Assembly (NCBI GenBank): GCA_004347695.1
Contig: SLTK01000007.1
Span: forward strand, 660,823 to 724,822
Source: Chloroflexota bacterium
GTDB lineage: Bacteria; Chloroflexota; Anaerolineae; Anaerolineales; Anaerolineaceae
Direction of reading: 5' to 3'
DNA length: 64,000 nt
Shown: in pieces, positions 14,686 through 24,223 of the stretch
Layout: every line of letters starts with the position of its first letter
Numbering within the stretch: position 1 is the first letter of the stretch
Translations under genes and position numbers: made by a program
Notes under the pieces: generated by a model
Told to the model about the DNA's origin: nothing
The model's database searches: none
What the model saw: only the letters and a program-made list of their open reading frames with translations

Positions 14686-17604
14686 GTGCCATCCATCACC
14701 GAGACATTGACCGAAGTAACTCGCTTTGTAGTCTCCCCACGCACGCTGGATGATCCCCGTTCAGCAGGTTTCCTGCACGACGCGCACGCTCTCGGCCTGA
14801 CGGCGGTGGAACGCATCTGCTGCGCCGATCTCTACTTTATACAAGGGCGGTTGACGCCAACGGAGGTGCGGGTCCTGGCTGACCGGCTGCTGCACGACCC
14901 AATCACTCACAACGTGACACAAAATCTGTCCGCCGCTGGCAAAATGTCAGCGGCGGACTGCGTCTCCGGGGATGCATACGTTATCGAGGTGGCGCTGCGC
15001 CCGGGCGTGACCGACCCGGTGGCCGAACAGATCGTGCGCGCCGCACACATGCTGGGCAGCAAGGGGGTGCAGGCAGCGGGAACCGGGCTGCGCTTCGAGG
15101 TATACGGCGCCGGGCTGAGTGAAGCCGACTGCCACCTGCTGGCAGCGCGCCTGCTATCCAACCCGGTCATCCAGCGTTACACGCTGGGCGAGATCGAACC
15201 TTCCTTCCCGCTGCCCACCCAGGCCAGCGACGCCGTAGAAATCCTGCCCATCCGCTCACTGGACGACGCCGGGCTGATGACGCTCTCACAGGAGCGCCGC
15301 GCTGCGCTCGATCTGAATGAGATGTGCGCCATTCAGGCCTACTACCGCACCGAAGGCCGCGACCCTACGGACGTCGAGCTGGAGATGATCGCGCAGACCT
15401 GGAGCGAGCACTGCGTGCACAAGACTTTCAAGGCGCGCATCCGCGTCGAGCGCCCTGGCCAGCTTGAAGCGGAGATCATCCCTAACCTGTTTCGCGCCAC
15501 CATCCGCGCCGCCACCGAGACGATCGACGCGCCCTGGGTGCTTTCGGCCTTCGTCGATAACGCCGGGCTGATCGAATACGACGGCGTCAATGCGATTTCG
15601 TTCAAAGTTGAAACGCACAACCACCCCTCAGCCATCGAACCGTTCGGCGGAGCCAACACCGGCGTGGGCGGCGTCATCCGCGACGTGCTGGGCGTTTCGG
15701 CCAAACCGGTGGCCGCCACCGATGTGCTGTGCTTCGGTCCGCAGGATACGCCGTTCGAGACGCTGCCCGGAGGTGTGCTGCATCCGCGCCGCATCCTCTC
15801 GGGGGTGGTGGCCGGCGTGCAGGATTACGGCAACAAGATCGGTCTGCCAACCGTTTCCGGCGGGCTGTGGTTTGACCCCGGTTATACCGCCAATCCACTG
15901 GTATTCTGCGGCTGCCTGGGCATTGCCCCCAAAGATGCCCACCCGCACCAGCCGCGACCCGGCGACCGCATCATCGTACTGGGCGGGCGCACCGGGCGCG
16001 ACGGCCTGCGCGGCGCCACCTTCTCCTCGATGACCATGGACGCACAGACCGGCGAGGTCTCGGGCGCATCGGTGCAGATTGGCGCGCCGGTGGTGGAAAA
16101 AGGGCTGATCGACGTGGTGCTGCTGGCGCGCGACGCGCAGATCTACCATGCCATCACCGACTGCGGCGCGGGCGGGCTTTCCTCCGCCGTGGGTGAGATG
16201 ACCTCCACGCTGGGAGGGCGGGTGCAGCTCGAAAGCGTGACGCTCAAATACCCCGGTCTGGCGCCGTGGGAAATCTGGCTTTCCGAAGCGCAGGAGCGCA
16301 TGGTGCTGGCCGTGCCGCCCGCTTCTTTGCCTGCGCTGCAAACCCTGTGCGAGCGGTATACCGTCGAGCTGACCGACATCGGCCAATTCGAGGCCAGCGG
16401 GCGCATCATAGTGCGCTACGGCGAAAAGACTGTGCTCGATTTGAGCAATGACTTCCTGCACAACGGCCTGCCGCAGCGCAACCTGACTGCGCTTATTCTC
16501 CCGCCGCGCTGCCCGGCCGGACAAACTACACCGCTGCCGACGCGCGAACACGACTACGCCGCCGCGCTGCTGGCGCTGCTGGCGCACCCCAACATCGCCT
16601 CCAAAGAGCGCATCATCCGCATCTACGACCATGAGGTGCAGGGCGGCACGCTGATCAAGCCGCTGGCCGGGCTGGCTGCCGACGCCCCCGCGGATGCGGT
16701 GGTGCTGCGCCCGCCGGGTTCAGCCGGGAAGCAGGCGCTGGCGCTTTCAGCCGGCATGAATCCCGAATACGGGAAACTGGACGCGCGTCAGATGGCGCTC
16801 AATGTCATCGACGAAGCCGTGCGCAACGCCGTGGCTGCCGGGGCCGACCCCGAACGCATTGCCCTGCTGGATAACTTCTGCTGGGGCGATCCACTGCGCC
16901 GCGAAACGCTGGGTGAACTGGTGGCAGCCGCGCGCGGCTGCCATGACGGCGCAGTCTATTTCGGCGCGCCGTTCATCTCCGGCAAGGATTCATTTAATAA
17001 CGAATATCTCGGTTCCGACGACCAGCGCCACGCCATCCCGCCCACCCTGCTCATCTCCGGGCTGGGGCTGCTGGAAGATGCGCGCGCCGCCGTCAGCATG
17101 GACCTGAAGGTGGCAGGAAATGCAATTTACCTGGTAGGTGCGTTTGCTCCCACCTTCGGCGGCAGCCATTACGCGCTGACCTGCCTGCCCGCTGATCAAC
17201 CGCCCGCCGAGGGCGTGCCTGCGTTGCTTCCGATCACCCGCGCGGTTTACCGCGCACTGCACGCCGCCATGCGCGGTGGACTGGCTGCTGCCTGCCACGA
17301 TTTGAGCGAAGGCGGGCTGGCCGTGGCAGCCGCCGAAATGTGCATCGGCGGGCGGCTGGGGCTCGACCTGGCGCTGGAGGATGCCGAGCCGCTGCGCGCT
17401 CTGTTCGGCGAAACGACCGGCTGCCTGCTGGTGGAAGTGCCGCCGCAGCACACCGCCGACTTCGAGGCAGCGTTGAGCAGGCTGCCCTGCCGCCGCCTGG
17501 GCGTCGTCACCGCTGTACCGCGCCTGACTGCCCGCAGCGCCGGGCAGATTTTACTGGACTTGCCGGTGGACACACTGCGCAACGCTTTCCAGCGGCCATT
17601 ATAG
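14686..17604 (+). CDS. purL: PurS-PurS-PurL fusion: FGAM synthase large subunit
   Basis: 972 residues from GTG 14686. It catalyses the ATP-dependent amidation of FGAR to FGAM using ammonia from PurQ. The first ~180 residues hold two PurS-like repeats (~9-80 and ~97-178), each ending in a DP-I or NPVI-type block. PurL follows with WSEHCVHKTF, ETHNHPSAIEPFGGANTGVG and DCGAGGLSSAVGEM. The glutaminase is not fused but encoded next door as purQ. In standard small-type systems PurS is a separate gene, and none is seen here. First gene of the operon. Confidence 0.93.
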   Translation: MPSITETLTEVTRFVVSPRTLDDPRSAGFLHDAHALGLTAVERICCADLYFIQGRLTPTEVRVLADRLLHDPITHNVTQNLSAAGKMSAADCVSGDAYVIEVALRPGVTDPVAEQIVRAAHMLGSKGVQAAGTGLRFEVYGAGLSEADCHLLAARLLSNPVIQRYTLGEIEPSFPLPTQASDAVEILPIRSLDDAGLMTLSQERRAALDLNEMCAIQAYYRTEGRDPTDVELEMIAQTWSEHCVHKTFKARIRVERPGQLEAEIIPNLFRATIRAATETIDAPWVLSAFVDNAGLIEYDGVNAISFKVETHNHPSAIEPFGGANTGVGGVIRDVLGVSAKPVAATDVLCFGPQDTPFETLPGGVLHPRRILSGVVAGVQDYGNKIGLPTVSGGLWFDPGYTANPLVFCGCLGIAPKDAHPHQPRPGDRIIVLGGRTGRDGLRGATFSSMTMDAQTGEVSGASVQIGAPVVEKGLIDVVLLARDAQIYHAITDCGAGGLSSAVGEMTSTLGGRVQLESVTLKYPGLAPWEIWLSEAQERMVLAVPPASLPALQTLCERYTVELTDIGQFEASGRIIVRYGEKTVLDLSNDFLHNGLPQRNLTALILPPRCPAGQTTPLPTREHDYAAALLALLAHPNIASKERIIRIYDHEVQGGTLIKPLAGLAADAPADAVVLRPPGSAGKQALALSAGMNPEYGKLDARQMALNVIDEAVRNAVAAGADPERIALLDNFCWGDPLRRETLGELVAAARGCHDGAVYFGAPFISGKDSFNNEYLGSDDQRHAIPPTLLISGLGLLEDARAAVSMDLKVAGNAIYLVGAFAPTFGGSHYALTCLPADQPPAEGVPALLPITRAVYRALHAAMRGGLAAACHDLSEGGLAVAAAEMCIGGRLGLDLALEDAEPLRALFGETTGCLLVEVPPQHTADFEAALSRLPCRRLGVVTAVPRLTARSAGQILLDLPVDTLRNAFQRPL

Positions 17605-17622
17605 CGAAGCGGAGCTGATATC

Positions 17623-18405
17623 ATGCCCCCCAAAGCGCTCATTCTTTTCGCTCCCGGTACCAATCGCGACCTCGACGCTGCGCGCGCGCTGGAACAGGCC
17701 GGGGCAGTGCCCGAGGTGGTGCCGCTCAACCGGCTGCGGCGCGGCGAACGCCGCTGGCAGGACTATCAAATGCTCGTCCTGCCGGGTGGTTTCTCCTACG
17801 CGGATGCACTCGGCGCGGGCAAGCTCTTAGCGCTCGAACTGCAGCATGATTTTGCCGGACCAATGGCCGAATTCGTCGCCAGCGGCAAACCGGTCATCGG
17901 CATCTGCAACGGGTTTCAGGCGCTGGTTAAATCCGGCCTGCTACCCGACCCCGCCCGCGCCTCTGCTGAAGCGCAGGCCACGTTGACCTTCAATGCGTGC
18001 GGGCATTTCGAGTGCCGCTGGGTGACCTTGCTGCCCGTTTCGCAGACCTGCATTTGGACGCGCGGGTTGAATGAACCCATTGATTGCCCGGTGGCGCACG
18101 GTGAGGGCAACCTCCAGGCGCGCGACCCGCACTGGGTCGATGCGCTGGTCGCCTCCGGCCAGGCTGCGCTGCTGTATGCCGCACCCGACGGCCGCCCTGC
18201 CCAAGGTGTTTATCCATACAACCCGAACGGCTCGGCTGCCGACATTGCCGGGCTGTGCAACCCGGCCGGCAACGTGCTGGGGTTGATGCCGCATCCCGAG
18301 GACCATATATTCGCCGAGCAGCACCCACTGTGGACGCGCGGCCTGGCCCGCGGCAGTGGTTTGGCCCTCTTCCGCAACGGCGTCGCCTACGCCGGACAGT
18401 TCTGA
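17623..18405 (+). CDS. purQ: PurQ, glutaminase subunit of FGAM synthase
   Basis: 260 residues, with GGAG about ten bases upstream, 18 bases after purL. It is a class I glutamine amidotransferase that supplies ammonia to PurL. The nucleophile elbow is IGICNGFQ (Cys near residue 90). The His-Glu pair is in LMPHPEDH near the C-terminus. VLPGGFSYADALGAGK is the usual PurQ block forming the oxyanion region. Confidence 0.93.
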   Translation: MPPKALILFAPGTNRDLDAARALEQAGAVPEVVPLNRLRRGERRWQDYQMLVLPGGFSYADALGAGKLLALELQHDFAGPMAEFVASGKPVIGICNGFQALVKSGLLPDPARASAEAQATLTFNACGHFECRWVTLLPVSQTCIWTRGLNEPIDCPVAHGEGNLQARDPHWVDALVASGQAALLYAAPDGRPAQGVYPYNPNGSAADIAGLCNPAGNVLGLMPHPEDHIFAEQHPLWTRGLARGSGLALFRNGVAYAGQF

Positions 18406-18423
18406 CCTTTTGGAGTGAAACCC

Positions 18424-19395
18424 GTGATCCCTGAAGAACAAATTCTCCAACTCCTCGCCCAGCCCTTCGAGGGCGCCGACCTGCCGCTGCCGGGCAGATC
18501 GAGCGGCAAAGTCCGTGAAGGATACAGCCTGCCCAACCAGCGCCGCCTGCTGGTGACCACCGACCGCCTGTCGGCCTTCGACCGCATTCTGGCGACTGTA
18601 CCCTTCAAGGGACAGGTGCTCAATCAGCTTTCGGCCTGGTGGTTCGAGCAGACGCGCGATATCGTTGCCAACCACATGCTCAGCGTGCCCGACCCCAACG
18701 CGCTGCTGGCCGTCGAGGCGCAACCTTTCCCGGTGGAAGTGGTTGTGCGTGGATACATCACCGGCGTCACCGGAACGGCGTTGTGGTACCGCTATTCCCT
18801 CGGCGAACGCGAGATCTACGGCTACCGTTTTCCGGAGGGGCTGCGCAAGAATGAACAACTACCCGAGCCGATCATCACCCCCACCACCAAAGGCGGCCCG
18901 ACCGGACACGATGAACGCCTGACCTGCCGCGAGGTGAGCGAACAGGGCTGGCTGGATGAATCCACCTGGAACGAAGTGCAAACCGCGGCGCTGGCGCTCT
19001 TCCGGCGCGGGCAGCAGGTGGCGCAGCGGGCCGGCTTGATCCTGGTGGATACCAAATACGAGTTCGGGCGCGCGCCGGACGGCCGCGTGGCGCTGATCGA
19101 CGAAGTGCACACCCCCGATTCCTCGCGTTTCTGGAAGGCCGAAGGCTACGCCGAACGCCTCGCTGGCGGGCAGGAACCGGAGAACTACGACAAAGAGTTC
19201 ATTCGCCTGGCCTACGCCGGGCAGGGTTACCGCGGCGACGGCCCCGTGCCCGCAATGCCGGCTGCACTGTGGGCAGCCGCCAGCCAACGCTATATCCGTA
19301 TTTATGAGCTGCTCACCGGGCAGACCTTCGTCCCCGGCTCGTATCCGGTGGCGCCGCGATTGCGCGCCAACCTGAAAAAGGCAGGCCTGCTATGA
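18424..19395 (+). CDS. purC: SAICAR synthase
   Basis: 323 residues from GTG 18424, with TGGAG eight bases upstream; a GTG at 18415 is in frame but sits on the ribosome site. It condenses CAIR with aspartate using ATP. It is of the longer, yeast Ade1-like type: GRSSGKVREGY near the N-terminus, TTDRLSAFDRI, VVRGYITGVTGTALW, TTKGGPTGHDE, LVDTKYEFG and LIDEVHTPDSSRFW. It overlaps purE by four bases (ATGA). Confidence 0.93.
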   Translation: MIPEEQILQLLAQPFEGADLPLPGRSSGKVREGYSLPNQRRLLVTTDRLSAFDRILATVPFKGQVLNQLSAWWFEQTRDIVANHMLSVPDPNALLAVEAQPFPVEVVVRGYITGVTGTALWYRYSLGEREIYGYRFPEGLRKNEQLPEPIITPTTKGGPTGHDERLTCREVSEQGWLDESTWNEVQTAALALFRRGQQVAQRAGLILVDTKYEFGRAPDGRVALIDEVHTPDSSRFWKAEGYAERLAGGQEPENYDKEFIRLAYAGQGYRGDGPVPAMPAALWAAASQRYIRIYELLTGQTFVPGSYPVAPRLRANLKKAGLL

Positions 19396-19874
19396 CCGCA
19401 CCACTGATCGTTATTCTGATGGGGTCGCGCGCCGACGAAGCGCACGCCCGTAAGGTGGCCGAAGCCGCCGCCGGGCTGGGTATCGAAAGCGTTTTGCGCG
19501 TGGGTTCGGCGCACAAGACGCCCGAACACGTCCTCGCCATCCTCAAAGAATATGAATCCGGCGCGCGACCGCTGGTTTATATCACCATTGCCGGGCGCTC
19601 CAATGCGCTTTCCGGCTTCGTCGACGGCTGCGTGACCGCACCGGTGATCGCCTGCCCACCGCCCTCCGAGTCCTTCGGCGGTGCGGACGTGTACTCCTCG
19701 CTGCGTATGCCCTCCGGCATTGCCCCGGCGGTTGTACTGGAACCGGCCAATGCCGCCCTGCTGGCTGCCAAGATCTTTGCGCTCTCTGACCCTGCCCTGC
19801 GCACCCGGCTGGCGGAATTCAAGGGTAAACAGGCTGAAAAAATCCTTCAGGATGACGGCGAACTGCATGGTTGA
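19392..19874 (+). CDS. purE: Class II PurE: AIR carboxylase (CO2-dependent)
   Basis: 160 residues. The N-terminal MGSRAD and GSAHKTPEHV are shared by all PurE. The key loop reads TIAGRSNALSGFVDG, then ACPPPSESFGGADVYSSLRMPSG. This is the animal PAICS and Treponema denticola class II pattern. Class I bacterial mutases have GAGGAAHLPGM there. Class II enzymes carboxylate AIR directly with CO2, which fits the absence of purK in this operon. PurC, to which class II PurE is fused in animals, is the adjacent overlapping gene. Purely sequence-based, but the motif is distinctive. Confidence 0.9.
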   Translation: MTAPLIVILMGSRADEAHARKVAEAAAGLGIESVLRVGSAHKTPEHVLAILKEYESGARPLVYITIAGRSNALSGFVDGCVTAPVIACPPPSESFGGADVYSSLRMPSGIAPAVVLEPANAALLAAKIFALSDPALRTRLAEFKGKQAEKILQDDGELHG

Positions 19875-21315
19875 TTCCGCCACTCCCATCGAATGGCTGG
19901 CCGACGAACACCCGCAGGAAGAATGCGGCGTTCTAGGCATCTATGCGCCCAAAGAAGATGTGGCGCGCATGGCTTTCTTCGGTTTGTATGCGCTGCAGCA
20001 CCGCGGCCAGGAGGCTGCCGGAATTGCCGTGGCTGATGGGCGCGGCATTCACATGCACAAGGATTCCGGCCTGGTTTCGCAGGTCTTTTCGCCTGAACGC
20101 ATCGCCAGCCTGAAGGGCGATTTTGCCCTGGGGCACGTACGCTACTCCACTACCGGCTCTTCAGCGCTGAGCAATGCCCAGCCTTTCCTCATCGAGACAC
20201 AATATGGCCCCATCGCCGTGGCGCACAACGGCAACCTGGTCAACGCCGCCGAGCTGCGCGCCGGAATGCTGCGTAATGGGATGGGTTTTTCCTCCAGCTC
20301 CGACAGCGAGGTGATTACCATGATGCTGGCCGGCGCGCCCGGCGCCAATTGGTTCGAGCGCATCAAGAACGCCATGCAGCGCTGGCAGGGAGCCTATTCG
20401 CTGGTCGTCCTGACGCGCGACCAGCTCTTTGCCGTGCGCGACCCGTGGGGCATTCGCCCGTTGACGGTCGGCATGCTGCCCACCGGCGGGCACGCCGTTG
20501 CCTCCGAATCAGGCGCGCTGCGTTCGCTGGGCTGCCAGGCCATTCGCGAGGTACGCCCCGGAGAGGTCATCATGCTCACCAACACCGCGCTGAGCGTGGC
20601 GCAGGCCCTGCCGACCGCCGCGCAAACTGCGCTGTGCACCTTCGAACACATCTATTTCTCGCGACCCGATTCGTTCTGGGACGGGCGCTCGGTGCACCAG
20701 GTGCGCCAGCGGCTGGGTCAACAACTCGCTGAAGAAGCTCCTGCCGTAGCAGATGTGGTGGTGCCGGTGCCCGATTCCTCCATTCCCGCCGCCATCGGCT
20801 ACGCTGCCCGCTCCGGCATTCCCTACAACGACGGTTTCATCAAGAACCGCTACATTGGACGCACCTTCATCGAACCGACGGATTCACTGCGCAAAATGGG
20901 CGTGATGCTCAAATACAACGTCATCTTCGAGAACGTGCTCGACCGGCGCGTGGTGTTGATCGACGACAGCATCGTCCGCGGGAACACCACCGGGCCATTG
21001 GTGCGGCTGTTGCACGAAGCCGGTGCGCGTGAGGTGCATTTGCGCATCACCTGCCCGCCCATCCGTCATCCCTGTTTCATGGGCGTCGATATGGGCACCT
21101 ACGACGAACTCCTGGCGCACCGCCACACACTGGAGGAGATCCGCCAGATCAGCGGGGCCGATTCACTGGCTTACCTGTCTCTGGAAGGCATGAAGAAGGC
21201 CATCGGCCGTGAGGAAGGCTATTGCGACGCCTGTTTCACTGGCGTTTATCCCTTCGAGGTCAACAAGCATACCGCTAAAACCGGTTTTGAGCAGCCGGCC
21301 GGAGAGCAAGCATGA
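19867..21315 (+). CDS. purF: Amidophosphoribosyltransferase
   Basis: 482 residues from ATG 19867, overlapping purE by eight bases; the frame is open further upstream, but that is purE sequence. It makes phosphoribosylamine from PRPP and glutamine, the committed step. A 19-residue propeptide precedes Cys20 (EECGVLGIY), the nucleophile after cleavage. The PRPP loop is VVLIDDSIVRGNT. Cysteines in ITCPPIRHPC and GYCDAC match the [4Fe-4S] ligands of the Bacillus-type enzyme, so an iron-sulfur cluster is expected. Confidence 0.93.
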   Translation: MVDSATPIEWLADEHPQEECGVLGIYAPKEDVARMAFFGLYALQHRGQEAAGIAVADGRGIHMHKDSGLVSQVFSPERIASLKGDFALGHVRYSTTGSSALSNAQPFLIETQYGPIAVAHNGNLVNAAELRAGMLRNGMGFSSSSDSEVITMMLAGAPGANWFERIKNAMQRWQGAYSLVVLTRDQLFAVRDPWGIRPLTVGMLPTGGHAVASESGALRSLGCQAIREVRPGEVIMLTNTALSVAQALPTAAQTALCTFEHIYFSRPDSFWDGRSVHQVRQRLGQQLAEEAPAVADVVVPVPDSSIPAAIGYAARSGIPYNDGFIKNRYIGRTFIEPTDSLRKMGVMLKYNVIFENVLDRRVVLIDDSIVRGNTTGPLVRLLHEAGAREVHLRITCPPIRHPCFMGVDMGTYDELLAHRHTLEEIRQISGADSLAYLSLEGMKKAIGREEGYCDACFTGVYPFEVNKHTAKTGFEQPAGEQA

Positions 21316-23612
21316 CGCGAAACCGGCTCAATGTGCTGGTGGTCGGTTCAGGCGGCCGCGAACACGCCCTGGCCTGGAAGATTGCCCAGAGCCCGCGCCT
21401 GGGACGGCTATTTTGCGCCCCGGGCAACCCCGGCACCGCCCAACTGGGTGAAAACGTTGCCATTCCCGCCCTGGCAGTGGATGCGCTGACTGCCTTTGCC
21501 CGCCGGGAGCAGATTGACCTGGCAGTGATCGGCCCGGAAGCCGCATTGGAAGCCGGGTTGAGCGATGCATTGCGCGCCGCCGGGATCGCTGTCTTCGGCC
21601 CATCACGCGCTGCTGCCCGCATCGAAACCTCCAAGGCCTTTGCCAAGGATTTCATGGCGCGTTACAACATCCCCACCGCGCGCTACGCCGTCTTTCACGA
21701 CGTCCAGGCGGCGCATGTCCACCTGGACGCAGTGGACTACCCGGTTGTGCTGAAAGCGTCCGGGTTGGCCTCCGGTAAGGGTGTGCTGCTGCCGGACAGC
21801 CTGCCTGAAGCGTATGCCGCGCTCGACAGCTTGATGGTCGATCAGGCGTATGGCGAGGCCGGGCGCGTGGTGGTCATCGAAGAACGCTTATCAGGGATCG
21901 AGATTTCGCTGCTGGCGTTCTGCGACGGCCGCAGCCTGCGCCCGATGCCTGCCGCGCAGGATCACAAACGCCTGCTGGACGGTGACCAGGGTCCCAACAC
22001 CGGCGGTATGGGCGCCTACGCCCCCGCGCCCGTGGCCACGCCTGAACTCATTGCACAGGCGCAGCGCGAGGTGCTGCAACCAGCGCTGGACGGCCTGCGC
22101 AGCGAAGGCCTGCCTTTTTGCGGCGCGCTATACGCCGGGTTGATACTCACTGCAGACGGCCCGAAGGTACTGGAATTCAATGCTCGCTTCGGCGACCCCG
22201 AAACGCAGGCCATTTTGCCGCTGCTGGAAAGCGACCTGCTGGATGTGCTGGAGGCCTGCACGCTGGAAAAGCTGGAAAGCACCGAGGTGCGCTGGCGGCC
22301 TGGCGCAACCGCCTGCGTGGTGCTGGCCGCTCCCGGTTACCCCGAACGGCCGCAGGTCGGGCAGACCATCACCGGGCTGGAAACCCCGTTCAGAAACGGC
22401 GCGGTCTTTCACGGCGGGACGGCGCGCGTGGACGATCGCCTCGCCACCGCTGGCGGGCGCGTGCTGGGGGTCACCTGCTGGGAGCGCGATCTGGCCGCTG
22501 CCGTGCAGGCTGCCTACCGCGCTGTGGATAACATTTACTTCGACAGGATGCAGTATCGCCGCGATATTGCCGCCGGCGCGCTTAAAGCTGCGCCCGCTTC
22601 AGCATACGCAGCCGCCGGGGTCAACATCGATGCCGGCAACCGCGCTGTGGCGCTGATGAGCCAGGCTGTGCGCGCCACCTACAATCCGGCGGTGCTGGCC
22701 GGCATTGGCGCGTTCGGCGGGTTGTTCGACGCCGCCGCGCTGGGTGGGCTGCGTCAGCCGGTGCTGGTGGCCTCCACCGACGGCGTGGGCACAAAGGTCA
22801 AGCTGGCCGCGCAGCTCGGACGCTACGGCAGCATCGGCGCCGACCTGGTCAACCATTGCATCAACGATATCCTCGTGCAGGGGGCGCGGCCGCTGTTCTT
22901 CCTGGATTATTTCGCCAGCGCAAAGATCGATCCCGAGATCGTTGCCGCCGTGGTGGGGGGACTGGCGGCAGCCTGCCACGAAGCGGGCGTGGCCATACTG
23001 GGCGGCGAGACCGCCGAAATGCCCGGCGTTTACCTGCCCGGCGAGTTCGACCTGGCAGGCACCATAGTCGGCGCGCTGGAACGCGAGCGCATGCTGCCGC
23101 GCCCCGGCCTGCGCCCCGGCGACCTGCTGATCGGCCTGCGCTCCAGCGGCCCGCACACCAACGGCTATTCGCTCATCCGCCGCGTCTTTGCCGATGCCGA
23201 TCTGACCGCGCACGTTCTCGAACTGAACAGCAGCCTGGGCGATGCGCTGCTGGCGCCGCACCGCTGTTACCTCCATTTACTGATCGGCCTCATCGAGCAG
23301 CCTGATTCGCCCATCCGCGCGCTGGCGCACCTGACCGGCGGCGGCTTCATCGAAAATATTCCGCGCGTGCTGCCGCAGGGCCTGGGCGCACGCATTCACC
23401 GCGGCAGTTGGCCGGTACCGTCGCTGTTCCAACTCATCCAGCAGCAAGGAAATATCCACAGCGACGAAATGCACCGCGTGTTCAATATGGGCATCGGGAT
23501 GATCGCGGTAGTCCCCGCCGAGCGCGCTGCTGAAGTGCAGGCCGGTCTGCCCGAAGAAAGCTGGATCGTCGGCAAACTGGTCTCCGGCGAGCGCAAGGTG
23601 GAACTGCAATGA
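21312..23612 (+). CDS. purD/purM: PurD-PurM fusion: GAR synthetase / AIR synthetase
   Basis: 766 residues. Residues 1-~425 are PurD: VVGSGGREHALAWK, APGNPGTA, KASGLASGKGV, NTGGMGAYAPAP and EFNARFGDPE. Residues ~433-766 are PurM: AGVNIDAGNRAV, ASTDGVGTKVKLA, DLVNHCINDILVQGA, ILGGETAEMPGVY and SSGPHTNGYSLIR. No stop or frameshift lies between them. The same PurD-PurM order opens the trifunctional GART protein of animals, and purN, its third domain, is the next gene with a four-base overlap. Starts inside the purF stop (ATGA). Confidence 0.94.
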   Translation: MTRNRLNVLVVGSGGREHALAWKIAQSPRLGRLFCAPGNPGTAQLGENVAIPALAVDALTAFARREQIDLAVIGPEAALEAGLSDALRAAGIAVFGPSRAAARIETSKAFAKDFMARYNIPTARYAVFHDVQAAHVHLDAVDYPVVLKASGLASGKGVLLPDSLPEAYAALDSLMVDQAYGEAGRVVVIEERLSGIEISLLAFCDGRSLRPMPAAQDHKRLLDGDQGPNTGGMGAYAPAPVATPELIAQAQREVLQPALDGLRSEGLPFCGALYAGLILTADGPKVLEFNARFGDPETQAILPLLESDLLDVLEACTLEKLESTEVRWRPGATACVVLAAPGYPERPQVGQTITGLETPFRNGAVFHGGTARVDDRLATAGGRVLGVTCWERDLAAAVQAAYRAVDNIYFDRMQYRRDIAAGALKAAPASAYAAAGVNIDAGNRAVALMSQAVRATYNPAVLAGIGAFGGLFDAAALGGLRQPVLVASTDGVGTKVKLAAQLGRYGSIGADLVNHCINDILVQGARPLFFLDYFASAKIDPEIVAAVVGGLAAACHEAGVAILGGETAEMPGVYLPGEFDLAGTIVGALERERMLPRPGLRPGDLLIGLRSSGPHTNGYSLIRRVFADADLTAHVLELNSSLGDALLAPHRCYLHLLIGLIEQPDSPIRALAHLTGGGFIENIPRVLPQGLGARIHRGSWPVPSLFQLIQQQGNIHSDEMHRVFNMGIGMIAVVPAERAAEVQAGLPEESWIVGKLVSGERKVELQ

Positions 23613-24217
23613 GCGCGCCCGCCCGCCTGGTGGTGCTCGTTTCCGGCAACGGCAGCAACCTGCAGGCGATTCTGGATGCCTGCCGCAGCGGCGCGCTGCC
23701 CGCCGAAGTGGCGGCGGTGATTTCGAACAGGTCAGATGCCTACGGGCTGGAGCGCGCCAGGCTGGCCGGCCTGCCGGCGCTGGCCCTGCCCAAGCGCAAG
23801 GAGATCGACCGGCATGACTACGACCGCGCGCTGGCCGAACAGGCTGCCGCCTTCCAGCCGGACTGGATCGTGCTGGCCGGCTGGCTGCGCCTGCTCTCGC
23901 TGGAATTCCTCGGGCGCTTCGCGGGGCGCGTGGTCAACATTCACCCGGCGCTGCCCGGCACCTTCCCCGGGTTGGATGCCATCGAGCGAGCCTTCACAGC
24001 CTGGCAGCGCGGCGAGATCGACCACAGCGGCGTGATGATTCACCTGGTGCCCGACGAAGGCATCGATTCGGGGCCGGTGCTGGCGCAGGAACGCGTCGAT
24101 TTTCTACCCGGCGATACGCTGGAAAGCTTTGCGCAGCGCATGCACGCATTGGAACACCGCCTGTACGTGGAGACCCTCCACCGCTTGATCACCCAAGTTC
24201 AATTCTTCGAAAGGTAA
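23609..24217 (+). CDS. purN: GAR transformylase
   Basis: 202 residues. It transfers a formyl group from 10-formyltetrahydrofolate to GAR. Visible motifs are LVSGNGSNLQAILD (phosphate loop), VNIHPALPGTFPG (catalytic Asn/His) and GVMIHLVPDEGIDSGPVLAQ (catalytic Asp). ATG overlaps the PurD-PurM stop by four bases. Confidence 0.93.
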   Translation: MSAPARLVVLVSGNGSNLQAILDACRSGALPAEVAAVISNRSDAYGLERARLAGLPALALPKRKEIDRHDYDRALAEQAAAFQPDWIVLAGWLRLLSLEFLGRFAGRVVNIHPALPGTFPGLDAIERAFTAWQRGEIDHSGVMIHLVPDEGIDSGPVLAQERVDFLPGDTLESFAQRMHALEHRLYVETLHRLITQVQFFER

Positions 24218-24223
24218 GATGCA

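Noticed and set aside
15628..16632. 334-codon minus-strand frame within purL
   Set aside because: Histidine- and glycine-rich antisense translation of purL; the sense strand has all PurL motifs.
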